Positions 7,972-15,426 of a stretch of 64,000 nucleotides of DNA are shown here, one piece after another (positions within the stretch are counted from its first letter, which is position 1; every line of letters starts with the position of its first letter). Below the pieces are notes generated by a model. That model worked only from the letters and a program-made list of their open reading frames with translations, made no database searches and was not told the DNA's origin. The position numbers were made by a program, and so were the translations under genes. This DNA is from Gammaproteobacteria bacterium (GTDB lineage Bacteria > Pseudomonadota > Gammaproteobacteria > Enterobacterales > Permianibacteraceae). The DNA lies in assembly GCA_016182845.1 (NCBI GenBank), contig JACPFT010000019.1:62001-126000 (forward strand). The letters run 5' to 3'.

Positions 7972-10900
7972 CCCCCAGGCTCAGCAGGGTGGCATTGCCG
8001 CCCACGGCCGCGGTGTTGATGCTGCGCGTCCGCTCGGTGGCGAAGCGGTGCAGGTAGTGGGGGCCGCCGGCCTTGGGGCCGGTGCCGGACAGGCCCTGGC
8101 CGCCGAAGGGCTGGACGCCCACCGTGGCGCCGATCATGTTGCGGTTGATATAGGCATTGCCGACGCGCACGTTCTGCTCGATGTACATGGCCGTGGCCTC
8201 GTTGCGGGTGTGGATCCCTAAGGTCAGGCCATAGCCATAGTCGTTGATGGACTGGATGACCCGGTCCAGCTCGCCGCTCTTGAAGCGCACGATATGCAGC
8301 ACCGGGCCGAAGTTCTCCTGCTTCAGCTCGTGGATGCTCTTGATCTCGAAGGCTGTCGGCAGGACGAAGCTGCCGTCGGCCAGGCCGTCCTGGGCCGGGG
8401 TCTGGAACACCAGTTTATAGCCGGCGGCCGTGAGCGCCTCGCAATGGGCTTCCAGCTCGCGCTTGGCGGCCTGGTCGATGACCGGACCCACGTCGGTGGC
8501 TAGTTCCAGGGGGTTGCCGAGCTTCAATAGGCCCATGGCGCCCTTGAGCAGGTCGATGACGCGCTCGGCGATCTCCTCCTGGAGGAAGAGCACGCGCAGG
8601 GCCGAGCAGCGCTGGCCGGCGGAGGTGAAGGCCGAGGTCACCACATCGAAGACCACCTGCTCGGGCAGGGCCGAGGAGTCGACGATCATGGCGTTCTGGC
8701 CGCCGGTCTCGGCGATCAGCGGGGCGATCACGGAGTCGCGGCTGGCCAGGGCGCGGTTGATGGCCCAGGCGGTGGAGGTGGAGCCGGTGAAGGCCACGCC
8801 GGCGATGCGCTTGTCCGAGCCCAGGATCTTGCCGAGCGAAGAGCCGGAGCAGGGCAGGAAGTGCAGGACCTCGGCGGGGATGCCGGCTTCCAGGAGCAGC
8901 TGCACGGCGCGGTGGGCGATCAGGGTGGTCTGGCCGGCCGGCTTGGCGATCACGGCATTGCCGGCCATGAGGGCGGCCGCCACCTGGCCCATGAAGATGG
9001 CCAGGGGGAAGTTCCAGGGCGCGACGCAGGCGAACACGCCGCGGCCTTGCAGGTAGATCTCGTTGGACTCGCCGGTGGGGCCGTTCAGCAGGGTGCTGGA
9101 GCCGAAGTCTTCCTCGCCGCGCGAGGCGTAGTAACGGCAGAAGTCCACGGCCTCGCGCACCTCGGCGATGCCGTCCTTCAAGGTCTTGCCGCCTTCCTGG
9201 GCGCAGAGGGCGATGAGCTCGGGGGTGTGCTGCTCCATCAGATCGGCGGCGCGGCGCAGACAGTCGGCGCGCAGGGCGGCCGGCGTGGCATTCCAGGCTA
9301 TCCAGGCCTTATGGCCGACGGCGATGGCTTCCTCCACCTGCTCCATGCTGGCATTGATGGTCGTGCCGACCACGATGCGGTTGTCGTAGGGGGCGAGCAC
9401 GTCCTTCTTCGTGCCGTCCACGGCCAGGCCGTTGAGGATGGGGGTGGCGGCCCAGGACTTGCCCATCCAGGGCTGGATGTCGGCCATGAACTTGTCGAGC
9501 ACGGCGTTGATGTTCAGGTTATAGCCTTGGGAATTCATGCGGTCGCTTCCGTACAGATGGGGCGGGGTCGGGATCTTGTCGTTGTGCAGGCTCTGATAGC
9601 CCTTGAGGGTGGTGACCGGGTGGGTGACCAGCTTCTCCACGGGCGTGTCCTCGTCGACTAGGCGGTGCACGAAGGAGGTGTTGGCGCCGTTCTCCAGGAG
9701 GCGGCGCACCAGATAGGGCAAGAGATCCTTGTGGGCACCGACCGGGGCGTAGATGCGCACCGGCATCTTCGTTTCCGCGATCACGGTGTCGTACAGGGCC
9801 TCGCCCATGCCGTGCAGGCGCTGGAATTCGAAATCGCGGCGGTTGCCCGCAAAATCGAGGATATTCGACACCGTTTGCGCGTTATGGGTGGCGAACTGCG
9901 GGTAGAACACCTCGCCCGGCTGGCTGAGGATGTAGCGGGCGCAGGCCAGGTAGGACACGTCGGTCCCCGCCTTGCGGGTGTAGACCGGGTAGCCGGCATA
10001 GCCGCCCATCTGGCTCCACTTCACCTCGGAATCCCAGTAGGCGCCCTTCACCAGGCGCAGGGGCACGCGGTTGCCGCAGGACTTGGCCAGGGTCGCCAGC
10101 CAGACCAGGACCGGCAGGGCGCGCTTGGAATAGGCCTGGACCACCAGGCCGAAGCCGTTCCAGCCGCGCACGGTCTCCGATTCGAAGACCTGGCGGAACA
10201 GTTCCAGGGACAGTTCCAGGCGGTCGGCTTCCTCGGCGTCGATGGTGATCATCACGTCGCGCTCGCGGGCCAGCTCGGCCAGCTTGCGTAAGGATTCGCC
10301 CAGCTCGGCCAGGACGATCTCGCGCTTGGCGCGCTCGTAGCGCGGGTGCAGGGCCGAGAGCTTGATGGAGATGGAGGGGGCCGGCACGCCCGCCGGTTTG
10401 GCCTCTTGCCCTAAGGCCTTGATGGCATCGGCATAGGCCTTGAAGTACTTTTCCGCATCGTCGTAGGTGAATGCGGCTTCACCCAGCATATCGTAGGAGT
10501 GGGTATAACCCTTGGCCTGCTGCGCCTTGGCGTTCTTCAGGGCATCGCCGATGTTCTGGCCCAGGACGAACTGCTTGCCCATGATCTTCATGGCCTGGTT
10601 CAGGGCCGTGCGCAAGACCGGCTCGCCGACCCGGGCCACCAGGTTGCGCAGGATGCCGGCCGGTTTGCCATCCTGCTCGTCGGTCAGGTTCAGGAACTTG
10701 CCGGTCAGCATCAGACCCCAGGTGGAGGCATTGACCAGGCTGGACTCGGACTCGCCCACGTACTGTTCCCAATCGGCCTGGGCCAGCTTGTCGCGGATAA
10801 ACTGGTTGGCCACTTCCGAGTCGGGGATGCGCAGCAAGGCCTCGGCCAGGCACATCAGGATCACGCCCTCCTTGGTGTCCAGGGAGTATTGCTGCAAAAA

Positions 10901-11122
10901 GGCCTCCACGCCCTCCTTGGACACGCCCTTGGCGCGCACCGCGTGCACCCAGCCGGCGGCACGGTGGGTGATCCGGTTCAGCTCGTCCTGGCTGGGCGTG
11001 GCCAGGGCCAGCAACTCCTCCAGATAGGCGGATTCGTCGACCGTGGTGTTGGCGCTGATGGCGGCCATCAGCTGGGACAAATCCTTAAGCGGATTGCTCA
11101 GGACCTGGGAGGCTTTGAACAT
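7961..11122 (-). CDS. putA: Bifunctional proline dehydrogenase / L-glutamate-gamma-semialdehyde dehydrogenase PutA
   Basis: A 1053-aa enzyme that oxidises proline to glutamate in two steps. The FAD-dependent proline dehydrogenase barrel occupies about residues 150-480 (VVQAYSKRALPVL, RLVKGAYWDSEVKWSQ). The NAD-dependent aldehyde dehydrogenase occupies about 560-1040, with the catalytic pair visible: glutamate in IAETGGQNAM near residue 804 and cysteine in SAGQRCSALRV near residue 838. The ATG at 11122 has GAGGA 6 nt upstream. It lacks the N-terminal ribbon-helix-helix domain of E. coli PutA and the long C-terminal domain, so it is the short two-domain type and should not repress its own gene. 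A PAS-AraC regulator lies divergently upstream, a likely substitute. Confidence 0.96.
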   Translation of the reverse strand: MFKASQVLSNPLKDLSQLMAAISANTTVDESAYLEELLALATPSQDELNRITHRAAGWVHAVRAKGVSKEGVEAFLQQYSLDTKEGVILMCLAEALLRIPDSEVANQFIRDKLAQADWEQYVGESESSLVNASTWGLMLTGKFLNLTDEQDGKPAGILRNLVARVGEPVLRTALNQAMKIMGKQFVLGQNIGDALKNAKAQQAKGYTHSYDMLGEAAFTYDDAEKYFKAYADAIKALGQEAKPAGVPAPSISIKLSALHPRYERAKREIVLAELGESLRKLAELARERDVMITIDAEEADRLELSLELFRQVFESETVRGWNGFGLVVQAYSKRALPVLVWLATLAKSCGNRVPLRLVKGAYWDSEVKWSQMGGYAGYPVYTRKAGTDVSYLACARYILSQPGEVFYPQFATHNAQTVSNILDFAGNRRDFEFQRLHGMGEALYDTVIAETKMPVRIYAPVGAHKDLLPYLVRRLLENGANTSFVHRLVDEDTPVEKLVTHPVTTLKGYQSLHNDKIPTPPHLYGSDRMNSQGYNLNINAVLDKFMADIQPWMGKSWAATPILNGLAVDGTKKDVLAPYDNRIVVGTTINASMEQVEEAIAVGHKAWIAWNATPAALRADCLRRAADLMEQHTPELIALCAQEGGKTLKDGIAEVREAVDFCRYYASRGEEDFGSSTLLNGPTGESNEIYLQGRGVFACVAPWNFPLAIFMGQVAAALMAGNAVIAKPAGQTTLIAHRAVQLLLEAGIPAEVLHFLPCSGSSLGKILGSDKRIAGVAFTGSTSTAWAINRALASRDSVIAPLIAETGGQNAMIVDSSALPEQVVFDVVTSAFTSAGQRCSALRVLFLQEEIAERVIDLLKGAMGLLKLGNPLELATDVGPVIDQAAKRELEAHCEALTAAGYKLVFQTPAQDGLADGSFVLPTAFEIKSIHELKQENFGPVLHIVRFKSGELDRVIQSINDYGYGLTLGIHTRNEATAMYIEQNVRVGNAYINRNMIGATVGVQPFGGQGLSGTGPKAGGPHYLHRFATERTRSINTAAVGGNATLLSLGDAQ

Positions 11123-11469
11123 GGTGGTTCCTCGGGGAATACGGGCTCGGGCCAAGTGGAACAAGCATAGCTCCGCTTCATGCAGGGGGGAGCTAGGCCG
11201 GAATGCTCCCTTCCCATGCCTCTGTTTCACCCGCTGCTCGACGCAGCGGTTCTTCAGCCCCTCTCCCCCTTGCGGGAGAGGGCTTGGGGAGAGGGGGCGC
11301 AACGGGGCATAGCTTAGGGACCGCCCGTAGGCCGGTCTTGAGCGTTTTCGAGTCGGCGCGCAGCAGATTGCGCGCAATCTAGGCTTAGATCCGTATTGGC
11401 ATTGAGTTTGCGGCCCCAACCGGCTTTAATGGCTCGCCTGACACCCCCACTCGAGTTGCCACGCCCGCC
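11123..11469. other. putA / PAS-AraC divergent intergenic region
   Basis: A 347-bp gap between the putA start and the divergent PAS-AraC gene. It must contain both promoters. I see the CTCTCCC-type palindromic repeat at 11256-11304 and an AT-richer stretch from about 11340 to 11420, but no sigma-70 hexamer pair that I would commit to. Confidence 0.6.
11256..11304. repeat. CTCTCCC-type palindromic intergenic repeat
   Basis: A pyrimidine-rich arm (CCCCTCTCCCCCTTGCGGG) is followed by its complement (GAGAGGG, then GGGGAGAGGG), giving an imperfect hairpin. Related sequence occurs at 44018-44060 and 44082-44128, so this is a dispersed family in this genome. Confidence 0.75.
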
Positions 11470-12231
11470 ATGGACGAGATTGCCCGCGCCCGCGAAGACC
11501 TGATGAAGAACCTGGCCATGCCGCTGTTCGCGGAGTCCCTGTTCGACCACATGTCGGACACCTCCTTCTTCATCAAGGACCCGGCGGGGCGCTATCTGTC
11601 GGTGAACCAGGGCGTGCTGGAGCGCCTGGGGCTGTCCTCCAAGGCCGAGGCCCTGGGCAAGACCGCGCGGGATCTCTATCCGCCGCACATGGCCGAGCGC
11701 TACGAGCGCCAGGATGCCCGGGTGTTCAAGACCGGGCAGAGCGTGATCGACAACCTGGACATGACCGTCTACCCGGACGGTAGCGCCGGCTGGGCCCTGA
11801 CCCAGAAGATCCCGCTACGCGATCACGGCGGCAAGATCATCGCCCTGGCGACCTTCTCCCGGGATCTGATGGAACCTAGCCGCGCCGGCCTTATTGACGC
11901 GGCCTTCGCGGATACCATCGACTTCATCCAGACCCATTTCCAGGATCACCTGCGCGTCGAGGAACTGGCCAAGATGGCCAGCCTGTCCCTGACCCAGTTC
12001 GATCGGCGCATGAAGCGCATCTTCGGCATCTCGGCCCTGCAGTTCATCATCAAGACCCGTATCGACGCCGTGTCCCATGCCCTGGCCCATAGCGATCAGC
12101 CCATCGCCGACATCGCCCAGGAAGCCGGCTTCTGCGACCAGAGCGCCCTGTCCCGCCAGTTCAAGCTGGTCACCGGCCTGAATCCCCGCCAGTACCGGCA
12201 GCTAACGCGCTCAGAAAAAAAGCCGGCGTGA
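11470..12231 (+). CDS. PAS-domain AraC-family transcriptional regulator, probably of putA
   Basis: A 253-aa cytoplasmic regulator. A PAS sensor spans about residues 20-130 (FFIKDPAGRYLSVNQGVLERLG and the closing WALTQKIPLRDHGGKIIALATF strand). A C-terminal AraC-type double helix-turn-helix spans about residues 150-250, with RVEELAKMASLSLTQFDRRM as the first helix-turn-helix and IADIAQEAGFCDQSALSRQF plus GLNPRQYR as the second. The gene is divergent from putA, and because this PutA has no DNA-binding domain, the simplest inference is that this protein controls proline use. The ATG at 11470 has no clear ribosome site; an in-frame ATG at 11509 is possible. Confidence 0.88.
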   Translation: MDEIARAREDLMKNLAMPLFAESLFDHMSDTSFFIKDPAGRYLSVNQGVLERLGLSSKAEALGKTARDLYPPHMAERYERQDARVFKTGQSVIDNLDMTVYPDGSAGWALTQKIPLRDHGGKIIALATFSRDLMEPSRAGLIDAAFADTIDFIQTHFQDHLRVEELAKMASLSLTQFDRRMKRIFGISALQFIIKTRIDAVSHALAHSDQPIADIAQEAGFCDQSALSRQFKLVTGLNPRQYRQLTRSEKKPA

Positions 12232-12246
12232 TGCCGGCTTCTTTTT
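12216..12246. terminator. Bidirectional rho-independent terminator
   Basis: An 8-bp perfect stem AAGCCGGC/GCCGGCTT with a GTGAT loop is flanked by an A-run on the left and CTTTTT on the right, so it can stop both the PAS-AraC gene (plus strand) and ygiM (minus strand). The AraC stop codon lies inside the loop. Confidence 0.92.
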
Positions 12247-12257
12247 GAGCGGAGAAA

Positions 12258-12818
12258 TCAGTACCAGTTATCCCGGCGCCGGCCGAACTTCAGGCGCGGA
12301 ATGATGAGGCCGGCCAGAAGGCCGGCGAAGGCGATGCCGCCGCCGTAGAGCAGGAAGTCCTGGCGGGTACGATCCTGGTAGACATTGTTTTGCTGGGAGA
12401 GGACTTCCAGCTGCTTTTCCAGCTCGGTGGCGCGCACGCGCAGCTGCTCGTTCTCGGTCTTCAGGGCCTGGCCCATGCCTTGGCGCAGGTCTTCCAGCTC
12501 CTTGGCGTGCTGTTCCTGGGTCTGGGCGACCTGGGCCTGCAACTGCGCCAGCTGCGCGCGGGCGCCGGGCGTGCTCACCAACTGCTCGCTGAGCATCCAA
12601 CCCTGCTGGCCGTTCTTGGTCTGGACCCGGGAGAAGCCGGTGGTCTCGTTCTTTTCCAGGACGGTGACCGGCGCGCCGGCGGCGATGCTGGCGATGATCG
12701 CCTGATCGCGGCTGGGGCCGGAGCGCACCAGGGCCTGCAGCTGATCGCTGACATAGATCGTGTCGGCCAGGGCCGCTGGCGCGGCGGCCAGGAGAATCAG
12801 GGCGAGAGAGAGGCGCAC
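12258..12818 (-). CDS. ygiM: YgiM-like SH3-domain, membrane-anchored protein (TIGR04211 family)
   Basis: A 186-aa envelope protein. The signal peptide ends at ALA near residue 18. A bacterial SH3 domain covers about residues 20-85 (YVSDQLQALVRSGPS, GWMLSEQLV). A coiled coil of about 55 residues is followed by one membrane helix near residue 160 and a short basic tail (KFGRRRDN). This is the standard YgiM architecture. It is divergent from the CYTH-CHAD gene, the same neighbourhood as ygiM/ygiF in E. coli. The molecular role is unknown; the SH3 fold suggests binding of cell-wall or protein ligands in the periplasm. Confidence 0.85.
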   Translation of the reverse strand: MRLSLALILLAAAPAALADTIYVSDQLQALVRSGPSRDQAIIASIAAGAPVTVLEKNETTGFSRVQTKNGQQGWMLSEQLVSTPGARAQLAQLQAQVAQTQEQHAKELEDLRQGMGQALKTENEQLRVRATELEKQLEVLSQQNNVYQDRTRQDFLLYGGGIAFAGLLAGLIIPRLKFGRRRDNWY

Positions 12819-12961
12819 GTTCGGTCCCGGTGGTGGAAAATGTCCTGGATTGTAAAGAAGTTAGCACGCGCCCGCCAGCGCGATGCCCGTAGGCGGCCCA
12901 GGCTTTTCGCGGCTACACTGATCCATCTCTATTCTGCTGAGCGGCGCTTCGCGCCCCCACC

Positions 12962-14497
12962 ATGGCCAACGAACTGGAACTCAAGCTGGCAGTGACGCCG
13001 GAGCGCCTGCGGGAGCTGAAAGCCCATCCCCTGCTCCAGGCGCGTGCCCTGGGGCCGGCGATGAGCCGGCTCCTCGACAACACCTATTACGACACGCCGG
13101 GCGGCGCGCTGCTTAGGGCGCGGATCGGGCTGCGCATCCGCGTCCAGGACGGCGCCTATATCCAGACCCTTAAGACCGCCGGCTCGGCTCTGGGCGGGCT
13201 GCACAGCCGCCAGGAGTGGGAAGTGGCCCTGCCGGCGCCCGAGCTGGATTTGGGCCGTTTCCCGGACGAGGCGCTGGCGCCGGTGCTGCGGGAACCGGCC
13301 GTTCTGGCCGAGCTCCGGCCGGTGTTCAGCACCCGTTTCACCCGCCATAGCCAGGATCTGCGTCTGGCCGAGGGCGGCGTGGCCGAACTGGCCCTGGACG
13401 AGGGCGAAGTCCTGGCCCAGGGGCGCTCCACGCCGCTCTGCGAGCTGGAGCTGGAGCTGAAATCCGGCGCGCCCCACGAGCTCTTCGCCTTGGCCCGGGA
13501 GCTGGCCGGCAGCGTGCCCATGAGCGTGGCCAATCTCAGTAAGGCCCAGCGCGGCTATGCCCTGGCCGGCGCGGCTGGGCCGGAGGAAGGGGTGGTGGAA
13601 AGACCGCCGCGTCTGGCCGCCGAGATGCCGGTTTCCGAGGCCTTCGCTCAGCTTTGCTCCTGGGCCCAGCAGCTGTGGCAGGCCCATGAGTGGCAGGTCC
13701 TGCACGAGCCCGGCGCCGGCGAGACGGCGGCCCTGGCCGAGGCGGCGGCGCGGCTGCGCGCCATATTGAGCCTGTTCAGCGGTCCCGTGACGCGACGCTC
13801 CACTCAGGCCCTGCGCGGCGAGTTGAGCCTGATGGAAGAATTACTGGCCGGTCAGCGCGAGGCCCAGGCGATGCAGGGCCTCGCCCTGCGCCTGGGCTCG
13901 GGTGGCGGCATCTGGCGCAGCCTGCCGGGACGCAAGAGCCTGCGCGCCCTGCTGCAACAGCGCCTGGCCCATGGCGCCGAAGCCGAGGCGGCCTTGCGCG
14001 CCCGCCTGGACAGCACCACCCATGCCCAGGCCCAGCTGGATTTCGGCGCCTGGCTGAATGCCCGAGCCTGGGAGCGGGACGGCAATGCCAAGACCCTGGC
14101 CCATCTCCAGTTGGATCTGGGGCATCATGCCCACGATCGGCTGAACCGGGTGTGGCGCGCCCTGCATGAGGCCTTGCATGGCGACAAGCCCCTGCGCCGC
14201 TCCGAATACCAGGATCAGGCCCAGCACCTGGCCAAGCTGCGTCTGGCCGGCCAGTGTTTCGCCGCCCTCTACCCCCGTTCCGGCCTGGAGGGCTTCGTTG
14301 CGCCCTGGCGGGATCTTGAGGCGGGCCTCGCCGATCTGGCCGAACTGGCGCTGTTGCGCGAGCTGGCCGGGGCCGTCGAGGGCGAGGTGGGCGCGGAACT
14401 TTCGGCCTGGCTGAACCGCCAGGAACACTCGCTGATGGAGGCCCTGGAGGAAACCCGCCGCGCCGCCCTCAAGCGCAAGCCCTATTGGCTGGATTGA
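12962..14497 (+). CDS. ygiF: CYTH and CHAD domain protein (inorganic triphosphatase YgiF family)
   Basis: A 511-aa cytoplasmic protein. The N-terminal CYTH triphosphate-tunnel domain spans about residues 1-200, beginning with the ExExK signature (NELELKLAV) and carrying acidic/basic tunnel strands (LGGLHSRQEWEVALP, CELELELKSG). A helical CHAD domain spans about residues 230-500 (ARLRAILSLFSGPVTRRSTQ, HDRLNRVWRALHE, AQHLAKLRLAGQCFAAL). CYTH enzymes of this group hydrolyse inorganic triphosphate, and CHAD domains bind polyphosphate. The start at 12962 follows CGCCCCCACC with no clear Shine-Dalgarno but places ELELK at the N-terminus as expected. A second CHAD protein lies at 39062-40378. Confidence 0.9.
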   Translation: MANELELKLAVTPERLRELKAHPLLQARALGPAMSRLLDNTYYDTPGGALLRARIGLRIRVQDGAYIQTLKTAGSALGGLHSRQEWEVALPAPELDLGRFPDEALAPVLREPAVLAELRPVFSTRFTRHSQDLRLAEGGVAELALDEGEVLAQGRSTPLCELELELKSGAPHELFALARELAGSVPMSVANLSKAQRGYALAGAAGPEEGVVERPPRLAAEMPVSEAFAQLCSWAQQLWQAHEWQVLHEPGAGETAALAEAAARLRAILSLFSGPVTRRSTQALRGELSLMEELLAGQREAQAMQGLALRLGSGGGIWRSLPGRKSLRALLQQRLAHGAEAEAALRARLDSTTHAQAQLDFGAWLNARAWERDGNAKTLAHLQLDLGHHAHDRLNRVWRALHEALHGDKPLRRSEYQDQAQHLAKLRLAGQCFAALYPRSGLEGFVAPWRDLEAGLADLAELALLRELAGAVEGEVGAELSAWLNRQEHSLMEALEETRRAALKRKPYWLD

Positions 14498-14680
14498 GAG
14501 GCTGTGAAAATATGGCTGACCTGCTGCGGCCGCCGCCGAGCGGCTACAACGGCGTTGCGCCACGTGAAAACGTCGGTCATTTGGCTCGCCAAACTCCCTC
14601 GTTTTCACGCTGCGCGCCTTGTTTCGCTCGCCCGGCGACGCCCTCGCCACGGCCTTCCGTTTTTTCGCAGTCTCTGAGAT
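14493..14680. repeat. MITE-like palindromic element between ygiF and the next gene
   Basis: The two ends resemble inverted copies: TGAGAGGCTGTGAAAATA at the left and the complement of TTTTTCGCAGTCTCTGA at the right. Inside are nested perfect dyads: GTGAAAACG (14564-14572) with CGTTTTCAC (14600-14608), and TTTGGC-TC-GCCAAA (14580-14593). No protein is supported here. The right end supplies the sequence just before the start codon of the next gene. Confidence 0.65.
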
Positions 14681-15080
14681 GACGCCGCCGAAAGCCCGCA
14701 TGCCCACCGTCAGCCTGCGCCCGGACGGGATCCTGCGCATCGACTACGGCCTGCACCCGCGGATCTCCGTGGAGTCGGTGCGCTATGCCCGCCAGCGCCA
14801 CCTGGAGCTGACGCCTCATGCCTGCCCGGTGCTGATCACCGGCGAGGGGGCGGTGCGCGCCGATGCGGATGCCGAACGCTATGTAGGCAGCCCGGACGTG
14901 GCCAAGCTGACCCTGGCCTCGGCCCTGGTGACCCGCTCCCTGGTGGCCCAGCTGGCCGCCAAGCTCTTCCTCATGTACCGCAAGCCCCTGACCTATCCCG
15001 TCCAGGCCTTCCTCACCGAGGACGAGGCCGTGGCCTGGCTGCGCGGGTTCTTGCCGCCCGAGTCATCCTCGTTCGACTAG
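14679..15080 (+). CDS. Small uncharacterised protein (DUF7793/SpoIIAA-like), paralogue of 30724-31113
   Basis: A 133-aa cytoplasmic protein with no membrane segment. The pattern is an N-terminal strand pair (VSLRPDGILRIDYGLHPRISVES), then VLITGEGAVRADADAERYV, then a helical LASALVTRSLVAQLAAKLFLMY stretch, then an acidic-aromatic end (TEDEAVAWLRGF). The same pattern occurs in the 129-aa product at 30724-31113. The layout resembles the DUF7793/SpoIIAA-like (STAS-type fold) group; that assignment is by eye and low confidence. Starts at 14679 or 14700 are both possible. I do not know its function. Confidence 0.7.
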   Translation: MTPPKARMPTVSLRPDGILRIDYGLHPRISVESVRYARQRHLELTPHACPVLITGEGAVRADADAERYVGSPDVAKLTLASALVTRSLVAQLAAKLFLMYRKPLTYPVQAFLTEDEAVAWLRGFLPPESSSFD

Positions 15081-15299
15081 GTCGGACTGGCGGTCATTCA
15101 GCTTCCCGCAGAGTCCCCGCATGGGCCGCCAGCCGCCTGACCGCTGACGTGCTCGGCGGGTCCCTGCATGAGTTGCCCCCGCAGACGCGCTTATTGCCGC
15201 TCATTAGCGCGATGGCGGATGGCCACTGCCATCCCGTCCGGATTTACACCACGTTCGTGGACTCCATCCATTTTCGTCGTAGTTACAACGCCGTTCATG

Positions 15300-15330
15300 C
15301 TTCGAGAGGCCTGCCCTGGGCCTGTCGAAG
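15300..15330. repeat. CTTCGA-type palindromic repeat
   Basis: CTTCGAGAGGCC (15300-15311) pairs with GGCCTGTCGAAG (15319-15330) with one mismatch. It shares the TCGAAGGGC core with the larger element at 57938-58038, suggesting a common repeat family. Confidence 0.65.
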
Positions 15331-15378
15331 GGCTCACCCCGAATGGCTTATTTGAGCGGCATGCGACGTCTTGGGATC

Positions 15379-15405
15379 AAAAAAAGGGCGGCATAAAACC
15401 GCCCT
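15379..15405 (-). terminator. Rho-independent terminator of the metalloprotease gene
   Basis: On the minus strand AGGGCGG-TTTTATG-CCGCCCT is followed directly by a run of seven T. It begins about 20 bp after the protease stop codon. Confidence 0.9.
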
Positions 15406-15426
15406 CGCCAGATGGCATGCCGACCC

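Larger units (their letters stand above)
15081..15426. other. 346-bp convergent intergenic region
   Basis: Between the small plus-strand gene and the minus-strand protease. It holds the CTTCGA-type palindrome at 15300-15330 and the protease terminator at 15379-15405. The short open frames here (about 15149-15440) have no family resemblance, no good ribosome site and overlap the repeats, so I see no gene. Confidence 0.6.

Noticed and set aside
12838-12961. Possible small gene between ygiM and ygiF
   Set aside because: Only short overlapping frames; the region is needed for two divergent promoters.
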